Part shown: positions 1 through 10,264 of the stretch, one piece after another | Layout: every line of letters begins with the position of its first letter | Numbering within the stretch: the stretch's first letter is position 1 | Origin: Macrotis lagotis | Lineage: Eukaryota; Chordata; Mammalia; Peramelemorphia; Peramelidae | DNA: 64,000 nucleotides | Direction: 5' to 3' | NCBI RefSeq assembly: GCF_037893015.1 | Contig: NC_133660.1 | Span: 282,473,067 to 282,537,066 of the forward strand | The notes under the pieces: model-generated | The model's database searches: none | Told to the model about the DNA's origin: nothing | Seen by the model: only the letters and a program-made list of their open reading frames with translations | Made by a program: the position numbers and the translations under genes

Positions 1-20
1 ATATATATATATATATATAT
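1..20. repeat. (AT)n microsatellite at the window edge
   Basis: Pure alternating AT at the first bases. It probably continues outside the window. Confidence 0.9.
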
Positions 21-35
21 GTTAGATTGCTCACT

Positions 36-118
36 GTTAAGGGGAGGAGGAGGAGAGGGAGGGAAAGACAAAAATGTGGAACTCAAAACCTTACAAAAAA
101 GTGAATGGTGAAAAGTAA
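36..118 (+). mobile_element. L1 3'-UTR remnant
   Basis: A purine-rich stretch is followed by 'gtggaactcaaaaccttac', which resembles the 3' end of marsupial L1 elements. The similar L1 ending near 62.0 kb has the comparable 'acttcacaaaaatgaatgtt'. Only the last part of the element is visible. Confidence 0.5.
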
Positions 119-1035
119 AATAAGAGACAGATAACTGGGAAGGCGCAGAAGGGTCAAACTGTGTCTTCCACAGCCTCTGGTCTACACATAACATGCACAC
201 ATATAAACAAAATATATACAAAGTGAATAGGAGTGGCAATTGTGAGATGAAACCCTGGGAGGGGGGGATCAGGAAAGGTCAAATTTGAGAGGTGGGGCTT
301 GGGGAGGTTAAAACTCAGAATTCCAAGAGGCAGAAGTTAGTAGAGGAACTACAGGCATAGAGGACAGCTTGTGCAAAGGCGGCAAGGTGGGAAATGAATG
401 GCATTTCTGAGGCACAGCAAGGCCATTTTTAGGATCAATACTGAATGGGATAAAGTCTGATATTTCTTCAGAATATTCTAGATTAGCTATGGGCTATGTC
501 TCTTCTGCCCCTCCTCCCCTGAATGTTATCCTACCCAGAATGTAAAGAGCAAACTGACCTTGCTCCTTATCTACTGAGTCCAAATGTCCATACATTCCTC
601 AGGGCTGGAGGAGCTACAAGTCTGTTTGGATTATACTTTAAATTAACTCACAGGCTTAGATTGTGAAGACCACATTCTTAACTAAGAAGGGTGGGTCAGT
701 GGGGGGGATCGTGTTAGGAGTCACATCTGTATATCGTTCCTGTTGTTCACTCTCCCATCTATGTGGTTGAGTAGAGGTCAGCTTCTTGGGAATCAAATCA
801 AGACTTTTTCTCTTCACACCTTGAGACATCTCCAAAATTTATTTAAAGGGGGTTACATATCCCACAATATTAATTAATATTATTAAAGGTTGATGAAGCA
901 CTTTCCATACATGACCTTTGCTTATTTGATACTCCACAAACCCTAAGAAATGGATTGGGGTTCATCCGAATTACAATGTCACTTTATGTTTGACTGGGGA
1001 GCTTCCATCTGGGAAGGCCTCCGGGAGGTGATGAT
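119..1035. other. Intergenic stretch upstream of MRPL11
   Basis: No gene seen. About 325-430 resembles L2-derived sequence ('cttgtgcaaaggcggcaaggtgg'). About 870-960 resembles an old MIR-class fragment. The rest is unique-looking sequence without a readable open frame. Confidence 0.5.
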
Positions 1036-1300
1036 GACAACGACGATGTTCACATCTTCATTCTAGAAGACCAAGACATCAGGGAGGTGATGCCATAAGT
1101 CTATGAACTGGATTTGGGTGCCAAGTCACTGGTCTCACTTTCTCCTCCAGAGGGTCCAGTGGCCAGATATGGCTCGGGACGACTGGAGTTGGCCCTGGAG
1201 GGGAGGCCGTCAGTCAGGTGACTTGTCCGAGGTGTCAAGTGTCTGAGGTCGGATTCGAACTCGAACCTACTGATTGCAAGGCCGGCGCTCTGGCGGGCCC
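1036..1300 (-). mobile_element. Marsupial SINE with RTE-like 3' end, diverged
   Basis: Read on the minus strand, it has a tRNA-like head with the B-box-like motif 'gagttcgaatccgacctcag'. It continues into the roughly 300-bp SINE body ending 'catcacctccctgatgtctt'. The plus-strand copy at 3655-3965 has the same layout. The head end merges into the CpG island and is poorly preserved. Confidence 0.6.
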
Positions 1301-1628
1301 AAGCACTACAGGAATGTGCTCTGCTGCCTCTACACCGCGGGGTGGCGCTACAGCAGGACGTAATCTCGGCCTCAGCTGGAGGCGGGCGTGAAACTACACG
1401 GTCCGAGATGCTCTGCGGGCCATTAGGCCCCTCCTCTTACAGCTGCCCTCGCGATCGCCTGTGGAAAGGAAAGCTTTCTGCCATCCTTCCTCGTCTGCGG
1501 ATGGCGGACGAGAGATTGCGGCCCCGGGCCCCGCGCTGTTACCTCCGGGCGCTTGCCCCCTTCCACTATTCCTCCCTCCGTCCCCGGCCGGAAAGGAGGC
1601 ACCTGAGCGGCTGCTCCGCGAGGACCCG

Positions 1629-1641
1629 TGACCTTTGACCC
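1629..1641. promoter_or_regulatory. DR1-type nuclear receptor element in the MRPL11 promoter
   Basis: The sequence TGACCTTTGACCC is two nuclear-receptor half sites on the reverse strand with a 1-bp spacer, the DR1 layout bound by RXR/PPAR, HNF4 and COUP-TF. It lies about 100 bp upstream of the MRPL11 ATG. Binding is inferred only. Confidence 0.45.
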
Positions 1642-1644
1642 ACC

Positions 1645-1680
1645 ATGGCGGCGCCCACGGCGGGGTCGTGGCGGCGGTGA
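1645..1680 (+). CDS. Possible 11-codon upstream ORF in the MRPL11 leader
   Basis: An ATG in a strong Kozak context (ccaccATGGcg) opens an 11-codon frame reading [11 protein letters not shown], closed by TGA 57 bp before the MRPL11 ATG. The ATGGCGGC core also resembles a YY1 site, often found just downstream of the start site of ribosomal protein genes. If transcription starts downstream of 1645 this is only a promoter element. Confidence 0.3.
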   Translation: MAAPTAGSWRR

Positions 1681-1737
1681 GGCCGCCGGACTCGCAGGGC
1701 CCAGGCTCCCGCCCCTCTGGCTCGTCCTGCCCGCGCC

Positions 1738-1860
1738 ATGTCGAAGCTCAGCCGGGCCACGCGCTCCGTTCGGAAGCTCCAGAGCAGCGGCGTCATCCGG
1801 GCCATCGTGCGCGCGGGTCAAGCGATGCCCGGGCCCCCGCTGGGCCCCATCTTGGGCCAG
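1738..1860 (+). CDS. MRPL11: MRPL11 coding exon 1
   Basis: Codons 1-41, ending CAG before the donor GTACGG. It encodes the start of the L11 N-terminal domain, including the PGPPLGP loop. Exon phase 0. Confidence 0.95.
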
Positions 1861-3323
1861 GTACGGGGGGGAGGGGCGGGCGGAGTGCGCATGTGCGGCG
1901 GGGAGCGCGCGGCGGGGGAGGGGCTATCTGCGAGCAGGGTCCCGCGCGTGCGCAGTCGCGGCCCCGTGCCTGCAGAGGCCCGCAGCCCCGGGTCGCGGGT
2001 TCGAGTCCCACTCCGAAGCGCACAAACTGGCGCCCGGAGAGGCGGCGACTGCTCACGGCGCCGAGACACAGCCCTGCTTCAGGCACGTCGTCCGGGGCGC
2101 CACACGTGGGGACCCTCAGAGGGAGCCCCGGGCTGCTGCTGCAGGACCCCGTCCTATGCGTGGGGGCTCGGGGTGGCCCAGGCATCCCCTGTGGCTCCCG
2201 GCTGATCCCGTGGGCCCAGTGGACCACAAGCCCCGGCGGGGATGAGGGACGGGCCCCCGCCCCCGAGGGAGCGAGGAAGGAGGGCGCTGAGCTTCTTGTC
2301 TCCCCACAGCAAGGCCTGGCCATCAGCCAGTTCTGTAAGGAGTTCAACGAGAAGACGAAGGACATCAAAGAGGGGATCCCCCTGCCCACCAAGATCCTCG
2401 TGAAGGTGCGGCCGGCCCGTCTGCCCTCCCCCGGGTGGAGGAGCCCCAGGCGCAGCCCCCTGCGGACATCCTGGACGCCAGCCACTGCCCCCGCCGGGCT
2501 GCCCGCCATCCCCAGCCTCCGCTTCCCCGCCTCTGCCTCCCCTTGGGGCACTCCCAGGCTTAGAGAGCCAGCCCTCAGCTCTCTCCCGGGGCTCCGAGTG
2601 GGCTCTGACCCCCCACTCTCTTCCTTTTTTCCAGCCTGATAGGACTTTTGAGCTCCAGATTAGTCAGCCCACTGTGTCCTACTTCCTAAAGGCAGCAGCT
2701 GGCATAGAAAAGGGAGCCAGACGTACAGGTGAAGGCCCGGGCCCTTGGCAGGGGTGGGGGGCTGGCACCCGGTGAGCAGCCTGGGCAGGAAGTGGTGACG
2801 GCTGAGGCACCTTCCTCTCTTTCAGGGCACGAGGTGGCCGGGTTGATCACCTTGAAGCACGTGTACGAGATCGCCCGGGTGAAGGCTCAGGACAAGGCCT
2901 TTGCTTTGCAGGATGTCCCCCTGTCCTCAGTTGTCCGTTCCATCATTGGAAGTGCCCGCTCGCTGGGCATCCGCGTGGTGAAGGAGTGAGTGATGAGGGA
3001 GTGAAGAGGCGCTGGGCCGCAGGGCAGGCTGAGGAAGGAAGGCCTGGATCCTGGAATCCTGGGGAGGGATGGAGGGGGGGGAGAACAAGAGACAAGAGAC
3101 AGAGAGAGAGAGTGAGTTCAACTCTTGCAGGAACAGTGGGGTGGGGTCCAGGAAGCCCAAACACCTGAATCACAGGCCCCTCTGGGGTGCTGACCTTCCT
3201 CTTCCTCTCTGCAGCCTCAGCGCAGAGGAGATGGCAGCCTTCCAGGAAGAGCGCACCCGGTTCCTGGCTGCCCAGGCCCTAGCCGACGCCGAAGCCGCTG
3301 CAGAGGAGGCAGCCAAGAAATGA
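1738..3323 (+). CDS. MRPL11: Mitochondrial large ribosomal subunit protein uL11m (five exons)
   Basis: The coding exons are 1738-1860, 2310-2405, 2635-2728, 2826-2985 and 3215-3323, all with GT-AG introns. The spliced product is 193 residues; human MRPL11 has 192. It is a component of the mitochondrial 39S subunit, where the L11 family helps form the GTPase-associated stalk base contacted by translation factors. The N-terminal domain shows the L11 signature [12 protein letters not shown] at about residues 30-41. The C-terminal rRNA-binding domain is recognisable from [19 protein letters not shown] through [17 protein letters not shown]. The tail is the alanine/glutamate-rich helix seen in mammals, ending AAKK. 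The ATG at 1738 matches the human N-terminus MSKL. Nothing is broken. The gene is convergent with NPAS4. Confidence 0.97.
2310..2405 (+). CDS. MRPL11: MRPL11 coding exon 2
   Basis: Thirty-two codons from Q-G-L-A to L-V-K. It follows acceptor tccccacag and ends before donor GTGCGG. It carries the conserved [19 protein letters not shown] segment. Confidence 0.95.
2635..2728 (+). CDS. MRPL11: MRPL11 coding exon 3
   Basis: Starts P-D-R-T-F after ttttttccag and ends in phase 1 at ACAG before GTGAAG. It encodes the start of the C-terminal RNA-binding domain. Confidence 0.95.
2826..2985 (+). CDS. MRPL11: MRPL11 coding exon 4
   Basis: Starts after ctctctttcag and completes a glycine codon. It encodes [19 protein letters not shown] through GIRVVK and ends in phase 2 before GTGAGT. 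Confidence 0.95.
3215..3323 (+). CDS. MRPL11: MRPL11 coding exon 5 with stop
   Basis: Starts after ctctgcag and completes an aspartate codon. It encodes LSAEEMAAF through AAKK and stops at TGA 3321-3323. Confidence 0.95.
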
Positions 3324-3459
3324 ACCCTCCACCTGCCCGTCCCTCCCCTGCTGCCCCAGAGTCCCCAGCGGTGCACCCCTAAGAGCTAGTGATCACCCAG
3401 GACCCGCCTTTACTTGTTTTGTGTTATGTCTGTTTCTAATTTAAAGGGCTGAAGACCCC

Positions 3460-3465
3460 AATAAA
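3460..3465 (+). terminator. MRPL11: MRPL11 polyadenylation signal
   Basis: Canonical AATAAA 137 bp after the stop codon, followed by T/G-rich sequence. Cleavage is expected near 3480. Confidence 0.85.
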
Positions 3466-3654
3466 TACTGTATAATACCTGTTCTGCTTGTCTATCTGCT
3501 ACTCAGGGGATGATGGGGAAAAGACAGGGAGATGGGGGAGGAAAAAGCCCTGAATGTTGAGTCAAAAAATCAGCCTCATGCAATGTCCCCAGTGGGGAGG
3601 ACCCTGGGTGCTGCCCTGACAAGCTGCGCCCCCACGGCTCATCTGTCGTCTTCT

Positions 3655-3965
3655 CTAGGGCAGTTAGGTGGTGCAGTGAATAGAACACTGGCATTGGGAT
3701 CGGGAGGCCAGAAGTTCAAATCCAGCCTCAGACACTTGACACTAGCCATATGACCTTGGGCAAGTCACTTCACCCTGATTGCCCCACCTCCAGGACCATC
3801 TCTAGTCATCCTGATCTGTAGCTAGCCACTGGACCCAAACGGCCCCAGAGGAGAAAGGCTGGGGACTTAGAGGTCAGGCCCCATCACTCCAGTCCTATTC
3901 ATGTGCTTGTCGTGATGTCACCTCCTTGGTGTTGTGGTCTTTCCGAGTATGAAAGATAAACACTA
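3655..3965 (+). mobile_element. Marsupial SINE, long form with RTE-like tail
   Basis: Head 'gggcagttaggtggtgcagtg', a B-box-like motif near 3714, then the body ending in 'gagtatgaaagataaacac'. This is the roughly 300-bp SINE type whose 3' end resembles marsupial RTE elements. It lies just beyond the MRPL11 poly(A) site. Confidence 0.75.
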
Positions 3966-5389
3966 TTATTAATCCTCTTCTCTATGACTCCCACTAAGGG
4001 AGAATCAGTTGAGGGAAACAGAGAATATTGACTCCGGATCAGAGGATCTAGGTTCAAATCTTTCTGATGCTTGCTCCCTGTGTGAGCTTGGGTCAATGCC
4101 CTCCTGGTTGAGCTTCCCAATTCTCCAAAGGATGAAGCTGGCCTAATCCTTCAGGGATGGACAACCATAGGCAGGGCAAGAGGGGTTGTTTGGTCAGGGG
4201 AGGCCCTGGAGCCTGGTCAGCTGGTCAGGGTGGGGGCATTTTCTTAAGATGTCCCCAGGCTTCCATTGTCTCCATCCCTGCCAGCACCTGACCTCTGGGC
4301 TTCTGGGGGTGAAGTGGTGGAAGTTTATTTACAGACCAGAGTCCGTGAACTTCTCCCATGAGAAGGGGAAGAATCAGGTTTGGAACTGAGGGGGCTTGGA
4401 TTGCAGTCTGTGATTTTAGGTGCTTCCCCCACACCACCTCATCCTGAGACTGGGAGGAGGGATGAGCTCTTGGGCTGGAAAATGAGGGGCCTCCCCAGTC
4501 ACCTACAGGATCTTTCACTTCTTTTCCCAAAGGTGGAAAGAGAAGAAAGCTGCCTTTCTCTCCAGCAGGTGGCCCCAGCTCCTCTTCATCCTTTCTTAAA
4601 AACCAGAGTTTGGAGGGCCGGCCTTAGGGAAGCTTCAGGAGGAGGCAGCTCAGGCTCCACTAAAGAAAGGCTCCAGGCCTCAAGGAACTAAGGTGCCTCA
4701 CAACTTGACTATTCAGGAAGAAGGTTCCCAGGTCCCACCTACTGGAAGCTGGGGTACAGGGAGCAGTAAGCTTTGGGGTTGAAAGGGCTTTAGCTAATGG
4801 AAGTTTCCAAGAAAGTCTACCTCCGAACCTTTGCTTCCTTGTTGGCAGTGTCCCCAGAGAGTCAAGGGGGTTTTTCCTCTTGACTAGGACACAGATCTGA
4901 GGGTCAAAAAGTTGGCCCTCCTGTTCTACTCCTTCCCCTGCAAAACCAAAGGGAAGCTGAGGCTTGTTCAGGGAAGGGACACATCTGAGGCAAGGATTCC
5001 AACTGTCATGAGGGGACCCCGATGTGGGCTGTTTCCCGTTATGGCTAAACAAGGGGCTTCAGGGACAGGAGGTTGGGGAGCAGTCTTGGGAGAGCTGGAA
5101 GAAGGAGAAGGCCAGACAAAGTCTTCAGCTCCATCTTCCCGAGGTCTAAGCAGCCATTCCTAGGGGAAAATAAGATCTGCCTTCCATCACCCCCCATGGG
5201 GAAAGAGGAAGAAAGGAACCAGAATTAATTCCAGTCTTGGACCTGATAGCCTGTGGCACTTAGACCAACTAGTTGACCTGGATTCAGTGACTGAGGGCTT
5301 CCTGATCTGAAAGCCTCCCCCACCAGAAGTGCCCCCAGCCCACCCCATCCCCCTTCTCTTACATTAGCAAACAACACCAGGGCTACAAA
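3966..5389. other. Intergenic stretch between convergent MRPL11 and NPAS4
   Basis: No gene seen. A MIR-like fragment lies at about 4020-4150. The remainder looks unique and moderately GC-rich, and open frames here show no recognisable protein. Confidence 0.6.
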
Positions 5390-5404
5390 AAAGGCGAACC
5401 GGAC

Positions 5405-5410
5405 TTTATT
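5405..5410 (-). terminator. NPAS4: NPAS4 polyadenylation signal
   Basis: AATAAA on the minus strand within 'tataataaagtcc'. It is the first canonical signal downstream of the NPAS4 stop codon, about 780 bases from it. Confidence 0.8.
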
Positions 5411-5504
5411 ATAAAGTTGGTTACAAAGTCAACACAGCACCACAAGTTTCACTGCATGGAGGCCCAAGGGCCGACACAGCAGCCAGGGAACCCCTGTCTG
5501 CTTG

Positions 5505-5558
5505 TATACACACACCCACACCCACACGCACCCCCACACGCACCCCCACATACACACA

Positions 5559-5597
<39 letters not shown>
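5505..5597. repeat. (CA)n microsatellite inside the NPAS4 3'UTR
   Basis: A CA-rich tract with imperfect CACCCC units at its left end and an uninterrupted CA run at its right. It is transcribed as UG repeats in NPAS4 mRNA. Confidence 0.9.
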
Positions 5598-5599
<2 letters not shown>

Positions 5600-6185
5600 C
5601 GTGACGACAGATCTGTCTTCCTTCATCGGAAAGAAACGATAGAGTCGCTTCACGCCCCCCACCCCAGGCGCAGGGCGCAAAAGTCACAGGAAAAGCCGCA
5701 GCTTGGCGGCCAAGTTCATAGGAATTGAAATCCTGTTACTGGAGTGTAGACAATTCTACGTGGTGTCAAGAGCCCCCATGGGGCGCTGGCTAGCCCGGGT
5801 CCGGCCTTTTCCCCCACAGAAACCCAAGGACCCCTATGGTCCCTGGGAGTGGAGAATTCCCCCCAGGCCCCTTGGGCAGCATGGAAGGGAAGCTGTGACT
5901 CCCCCATTCTCTGTATGGAATCCCATTCAAGGAAACTCACTACGAGTGAATACAGATTGAGATGGAAACTAGGATTGCTCAAAGTCTCTTGATTCTAAAA
6001 ATAATTCCCTTTCCCCTTCTCCCCACCCCCCTTCCTCCCCCCTTCCCATCCTTCAGGGTGGGAGGGATGGGACACATCCCTTCCGAGCCCTCAAGGATCC
6101 CACAAAAGTTCCTGGGGTGGTGGAGAACTTCTCCACTCCATGATGACAATATGCCATACTCAACAACGTTAAGTCACAGACTTAT

Positions 6186-6214
6186 TCAGAACGTTGGTTC
6201 CCCTCCACTTCCAT
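6186..6214 (-). CDS. NPAS4: NPAS4 coding exon 8, 29 coding bases
   Basis: Follows the acceptor tctctttcctcag. Joined to exon 7 it reads [10 protein letters not shown] and stops, matching human DGSGGEPTF. It is too short to appear as an open frame by itself. Confidence 0.92.
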
Positions 6215-9200
6215 CTGAGGAAAGAGAAAACAAAAGGAAACAGGGTTAGAAAAGCTTGAACAGATTCCCACCTCCTTGATGCTCAGCACACTGGAAGACC
6301 CCATAATGGAATGATTTGAGTTGTTATGCTTGGATTCTGAGAAAGGAACTGAACTAAGGAGGAAATGGGAAGTTCCTATCCCATTCTTTCTATGCCTTCA
6401 AATTATAACTGCCTTTTCTTTCTCTTTTTTCCTGGTGGAAAAATACTGGCCCAGGAGTCAGGAGACACCCCCACCCCCAACACATAGAGATTCTACTTCC
6501 AGGGTCATTACTGATGAGTTCTGTTAGTTTGGGACAAGTAACTAGCCTCAGTTTCCTCCTCTGCAAACTAGCCTCTTCCCTCCCTCTTCAGGTTCTTAGT
6601 AGGCCAATGGGTGGGGTGGCATTGGTTTCGTCATGCTCACCATCATGGAAGCTGTCTTGAACATGACTCTGGAGTTGATACAACTCATCGGTACATCCAT
6701 CACAGGGGAACGCTGAGACACCTGTCTCAAAGTCGGTTTCGTATGCGGCCAGGTCCTCCAGGAAGCTGTGATCCTCTGGGGACAGGTCGGTGCAGGGCGA
6801 CGGGGCCCCCCCTGGGCCTGAAGTCTCAGGACCCCCTGGTCCCCAATCTCCCTGGGGTGTTGGGGTGGAGAGGCCCATGAAGATGTCTTCCACAGACTTC
6901 TCTTCCAGGAATTGGTCTTCAGGGGCATCCAAGAATGCCAATTCCTGGCTCTTCCAGGATTTAAGGTCTAGGTTGAATATAGGGGGACCAGCCCCCGGGA
7001 AGGAGAGACTTTGGCCCAGGGGTTCGAGTCCCTCTTGTCCAGGCTCTGCTGGGAAAGGGCAATCCATGCCCTGGGCCAGTTGGCTGATCTGCTGGATAAG
7101 TCGGTCTATCTCACTTCTCTCCTTTTCTGAGTAATGGAAGAAACTCTGTTTGACTGGGGAGGCCTCTGGGGTAAGTAAACCATCAGGTACCAGGGGCACA
7201 TCCACCGAGAGTGGCCCCCGGAGCTGGGCCAGAGCCAGGAGAGTGCAGTCCCCATTACCAGGACTGTTAGGGCTAGGGGGCAACTTCTCATAGAGAAAAC
7301 TGCAGCCATCTTGAGGGAAGTAAGGTTTGGTGAGGTTAGGGCTCAGCTGGTCTGGGAAGGTCCGGCTGGGGCTGGCCAGGTGAGTTTGGAAAGCTGTGCT
7401 GGGTGGCGTTAGTTGTTCTTGGACAGGGCTGGTCAACTGCTCCTGGAAGGTGGCAGTGTTGGGCATCAACTGCTCTTGGAAAGTGGTGGCACAGGGAGTC
7501 AGCTGGTCTTCATAGGTCTGGGCTGTGGCATCAGTCAACTGGCCTTGAATAGGGCTGGTCAGCTCAGGAAAGGTGGCACTGCTGGGGGTCAGTTGGTCAG
7601 GGAAGATGGCAGTGCTGGGAGTCAGCTGATCTTGGATGGAGCTGGAAGGAGTGGAGATATGGGTCTGAAAGGGCTCTTGGAGGCTGAAAAGGAAGGCACA
7701 GCCCCCTGGCTGGTGAGGTGTGTATGGTGGAGTGCACACCAAATCTTTGCACAGCTCTCCATGGAAGGTAGACTCAGGGCCTGTAGGGAATGCCAAATAA
7801 TTGAAATCCATCTCCTTGGGGGGCTGAGGCAACTGCTCTCCAGAGGAAATGGCTGCCAGTTCTGGACCAGTGGGGAAATTTGTGCTTCTGGGAGCCCCAA
7901 AGGCTGGGGTGAAGGTCGGGTCAGGACTTGTATGCTGAGTTGGAGAGAGGAGGCTTTCTGAGAATGTGGCTGGTGCCGCTGAGGTGCCCAGAACGTAGGC
8001 CAAATGGGCATCTTCAGAGCTGAATTGCTGGCGAAGACACCAGGCTTCTGAATCACTGGGTAGAGGGAAAAGAGAAGCTGGCATGAGAGGCCTGGTTCCC
8101 TAGTCTAAGAACCCAAGCGACTCTCCATCCAATTCCTTTCCCAAAGTTTGGACTCCAACTCACCTGATTGGGTAGTTGTTGGCAGCGATGGGGCCATCTG
8201 AACCCTCGGGATGCATCAGGGTATATATCCATACCCAGCCTCCACCCTTGGCCTGAAGTCTCACTACCATTTCTGCCTGAGCATCACCACTGTCGGCCAC
8301 TAGGGGAAAAGAGGAGACGGAGGGTTAGCCCAGTGCCCATTAGGCAACACCACTACCAATGTCCTAATAGCCTACTTCTTCCCTGGTTTGATTTAACCCT
8401 GGTCCTCACCTACCTCACCAGGGGGTTGCATTCAGTTCCCTCCCCTGGAGTTCTAACCCTGATAATCACCTTTCATCCCAATCCTACCACAAACTTGCCC
8501 ATGTAGAGGTTCATAGGATCATAGCTTTAGATCCAGAAGAGACCTTAGCAATCCTCTAATCAAACCCTCATTTTGCAGATGAGGAAACTGAGGCCCAGAG
8601 AGGACAGTTGACATGTCAAGGTCACATAGGTAACAAGTGGTAGACCTTGTATCTAAAGTCCTATCTTCTGATTCCAAATCCAGCCTTCTCTCCACTAAAC
8701 CATGCTGTCTTTCTTTGAAGACTTTCATACTAAGGCATATCAGTGTCACCGATCTGGTCCTCCCCACTCTGGCTTCTCTCCTCCCCAGATTATTCCTGGC
8801 TCTGCCTCCCTCCTGTCTCTGCTCCTGCCCCAGGGATACACTGGGACACTCACGCAGGCGGTAGTGTTGGGCCGAAGCGTGGGCCAGGTCCTCAGGGTGC
8901 AGAAGTCCATACCATGATTTACAGACCAGCTCGCTCCGCTCAAAGCCCAGGTAGACTAGGACACTAGAAGGGCGAAGGCAGGAGGTCAGCCTTCTGCTCT
9001 CCCATCCTGATACCCAAGCATCCTGTACCCCTGAAGCCCAACTTACTCCCTCCCAGACACCAACTCTTTTTGCTACATCCCAGCCCTCCTATTCCTTCAA
9101 GCCCTGACTCTCCCATGATTCTTGGAAGTCAAATGTGTCATCCCCAGTTGCAGAGGCTCTGTTTTCCTCCTTATGAGAAAGCCCAAACTCACCTCTCAGA

Positions 9201-10208
9201 GACATCCAGAAGGGCAAGATCCTTGGCATGACGGCTCTGAAACACAGCCAGGAAGATCGAGGCCAGACCAGGACCACACCCTGGTCCTGTGCGGGCTCGG
9301 GGATCAAGTGGGGCACAGAAGGCTGTGAAGACAGGATTTCCTGCCCAGTAGGCTCCAGGGGGGTGAGGATGGAAGCGGCCACGGATAAGCACGAGCTTGT
9401 TGCCTGCACTCTGGCGCCTCAGAGACTTGGAAGTGTTGAATCGGCATCGGAAAAGACGGTCTGTGTAGAAAGACAAGAGAGTCAGTGAGTGGGTGAATGG
9501 ATGATAATTGTAGAGAGGGAAAGACTACGAAAGAAGACGACCAATGCAAGAGAAGGCAATGAAGAGGGAATGAAGCAAAGTTCTCACCAGTGTCAGGCAT
9601 GGAGGGCAGAGTCAGCTGCTGACGGACGGTAAGATGGTCAGCAGGATCAATAATATCATAGATGCTGTCACCCTGGGCAACCAGATCCACCTGTGGAGGA
9701 GGAAAAGTTGGAAAGAAAGAGGACCATCAATGAATGGAGAAAAAGTCCAACCATGTACAGCATCTACAAAATGCGTCTGATAGCCTTGGCCTTTAGTGGT
9801 GAGTCTAGACTAGCTTTGGTTTCCCAGTTCCTTAAACTCTGGTTTGCAACACCTTCCTATTCCACTGGATGCATGGGATTACCGTGGGGACAATCTCAAG
9901 ATGAAGTAGGAACATACAACTGGAAAGGATATGAAGGGTCATTTATTCCAAGCCTTCAAGGCAAAAGTGTGGAAACTGTGACCCAGGGAGGGGAAATTTA
10001 TTTATTTGCTTAAAGTCACAGAGCATTAGTTATGTGACTGAGGATGGCAAAGACCTGTGGCTATCTACTGCTTTCTAGCTCCAAACCATCGTGTTGTCTC
10101 AATTACATTATTAGAGATAGGGAGAGAAGAGAGGGAGAAGAAGAAGAAGGAGAGGGGGGGAAGAAGAAAAGAAGGAGGGGAGAGGGAGAAGAAAAGAGAG
10201 AAAGAGGG

Positions 10209-10264
<56 letters not shown>

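Larger units (their letters stand above)
1300..2330. promoter_or_regulatory. MRPL11: CpG island covering the MRPL11 promoter, exon 1 and intron 1
   Basis: GC-rich and CpG-dense compared with its flanks. It spans the region just upstream of the MRPL11 start codon through intron 1. There is no TATA box near the start, as expected for a housekeeping promoter. Confidence 0.75.
5390..6185 (-). other. NPAS4: NPAS4 3' untranslated region
   Basis: Runs from the stop codon at 6186 down to just past the minus-strand AATAAA at 5405-5410. It contains a long UG dinucleotide tract in the transcript (CA on the plus strand at about 5505-5597). Confidence 0.75.

Noticed and set aside
1998-2008. Perfect tRNA B-box-like motif GGTTCGAGTCC in MRPL11 intron 1
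   Set aside because: No matching acceptor stem, A-box or anticodon arm could be folded around it, so it is not called as a tRNA.
1423-2639. Several long overlapping frames around the MRPL11 promoter and introns 1-2
   Set aside because: They arise from GC-rich composition and intron read-through. Only the spliced frame matches uL11m.
6588-6640. Extension of NPAS4 exon 7 to a stop at 6588
   Set aside because: A good donor at 6640 and exon 8 give the conserved mammalian C-terminus. Kept only as a possible intron-retention form.
7413-7961. Open 182-codon frame on the plus strand
   Set aside because: It is antisense to NPAS4 exon 7 and mirrors its repeated coding composition. No independent domain or splice context.
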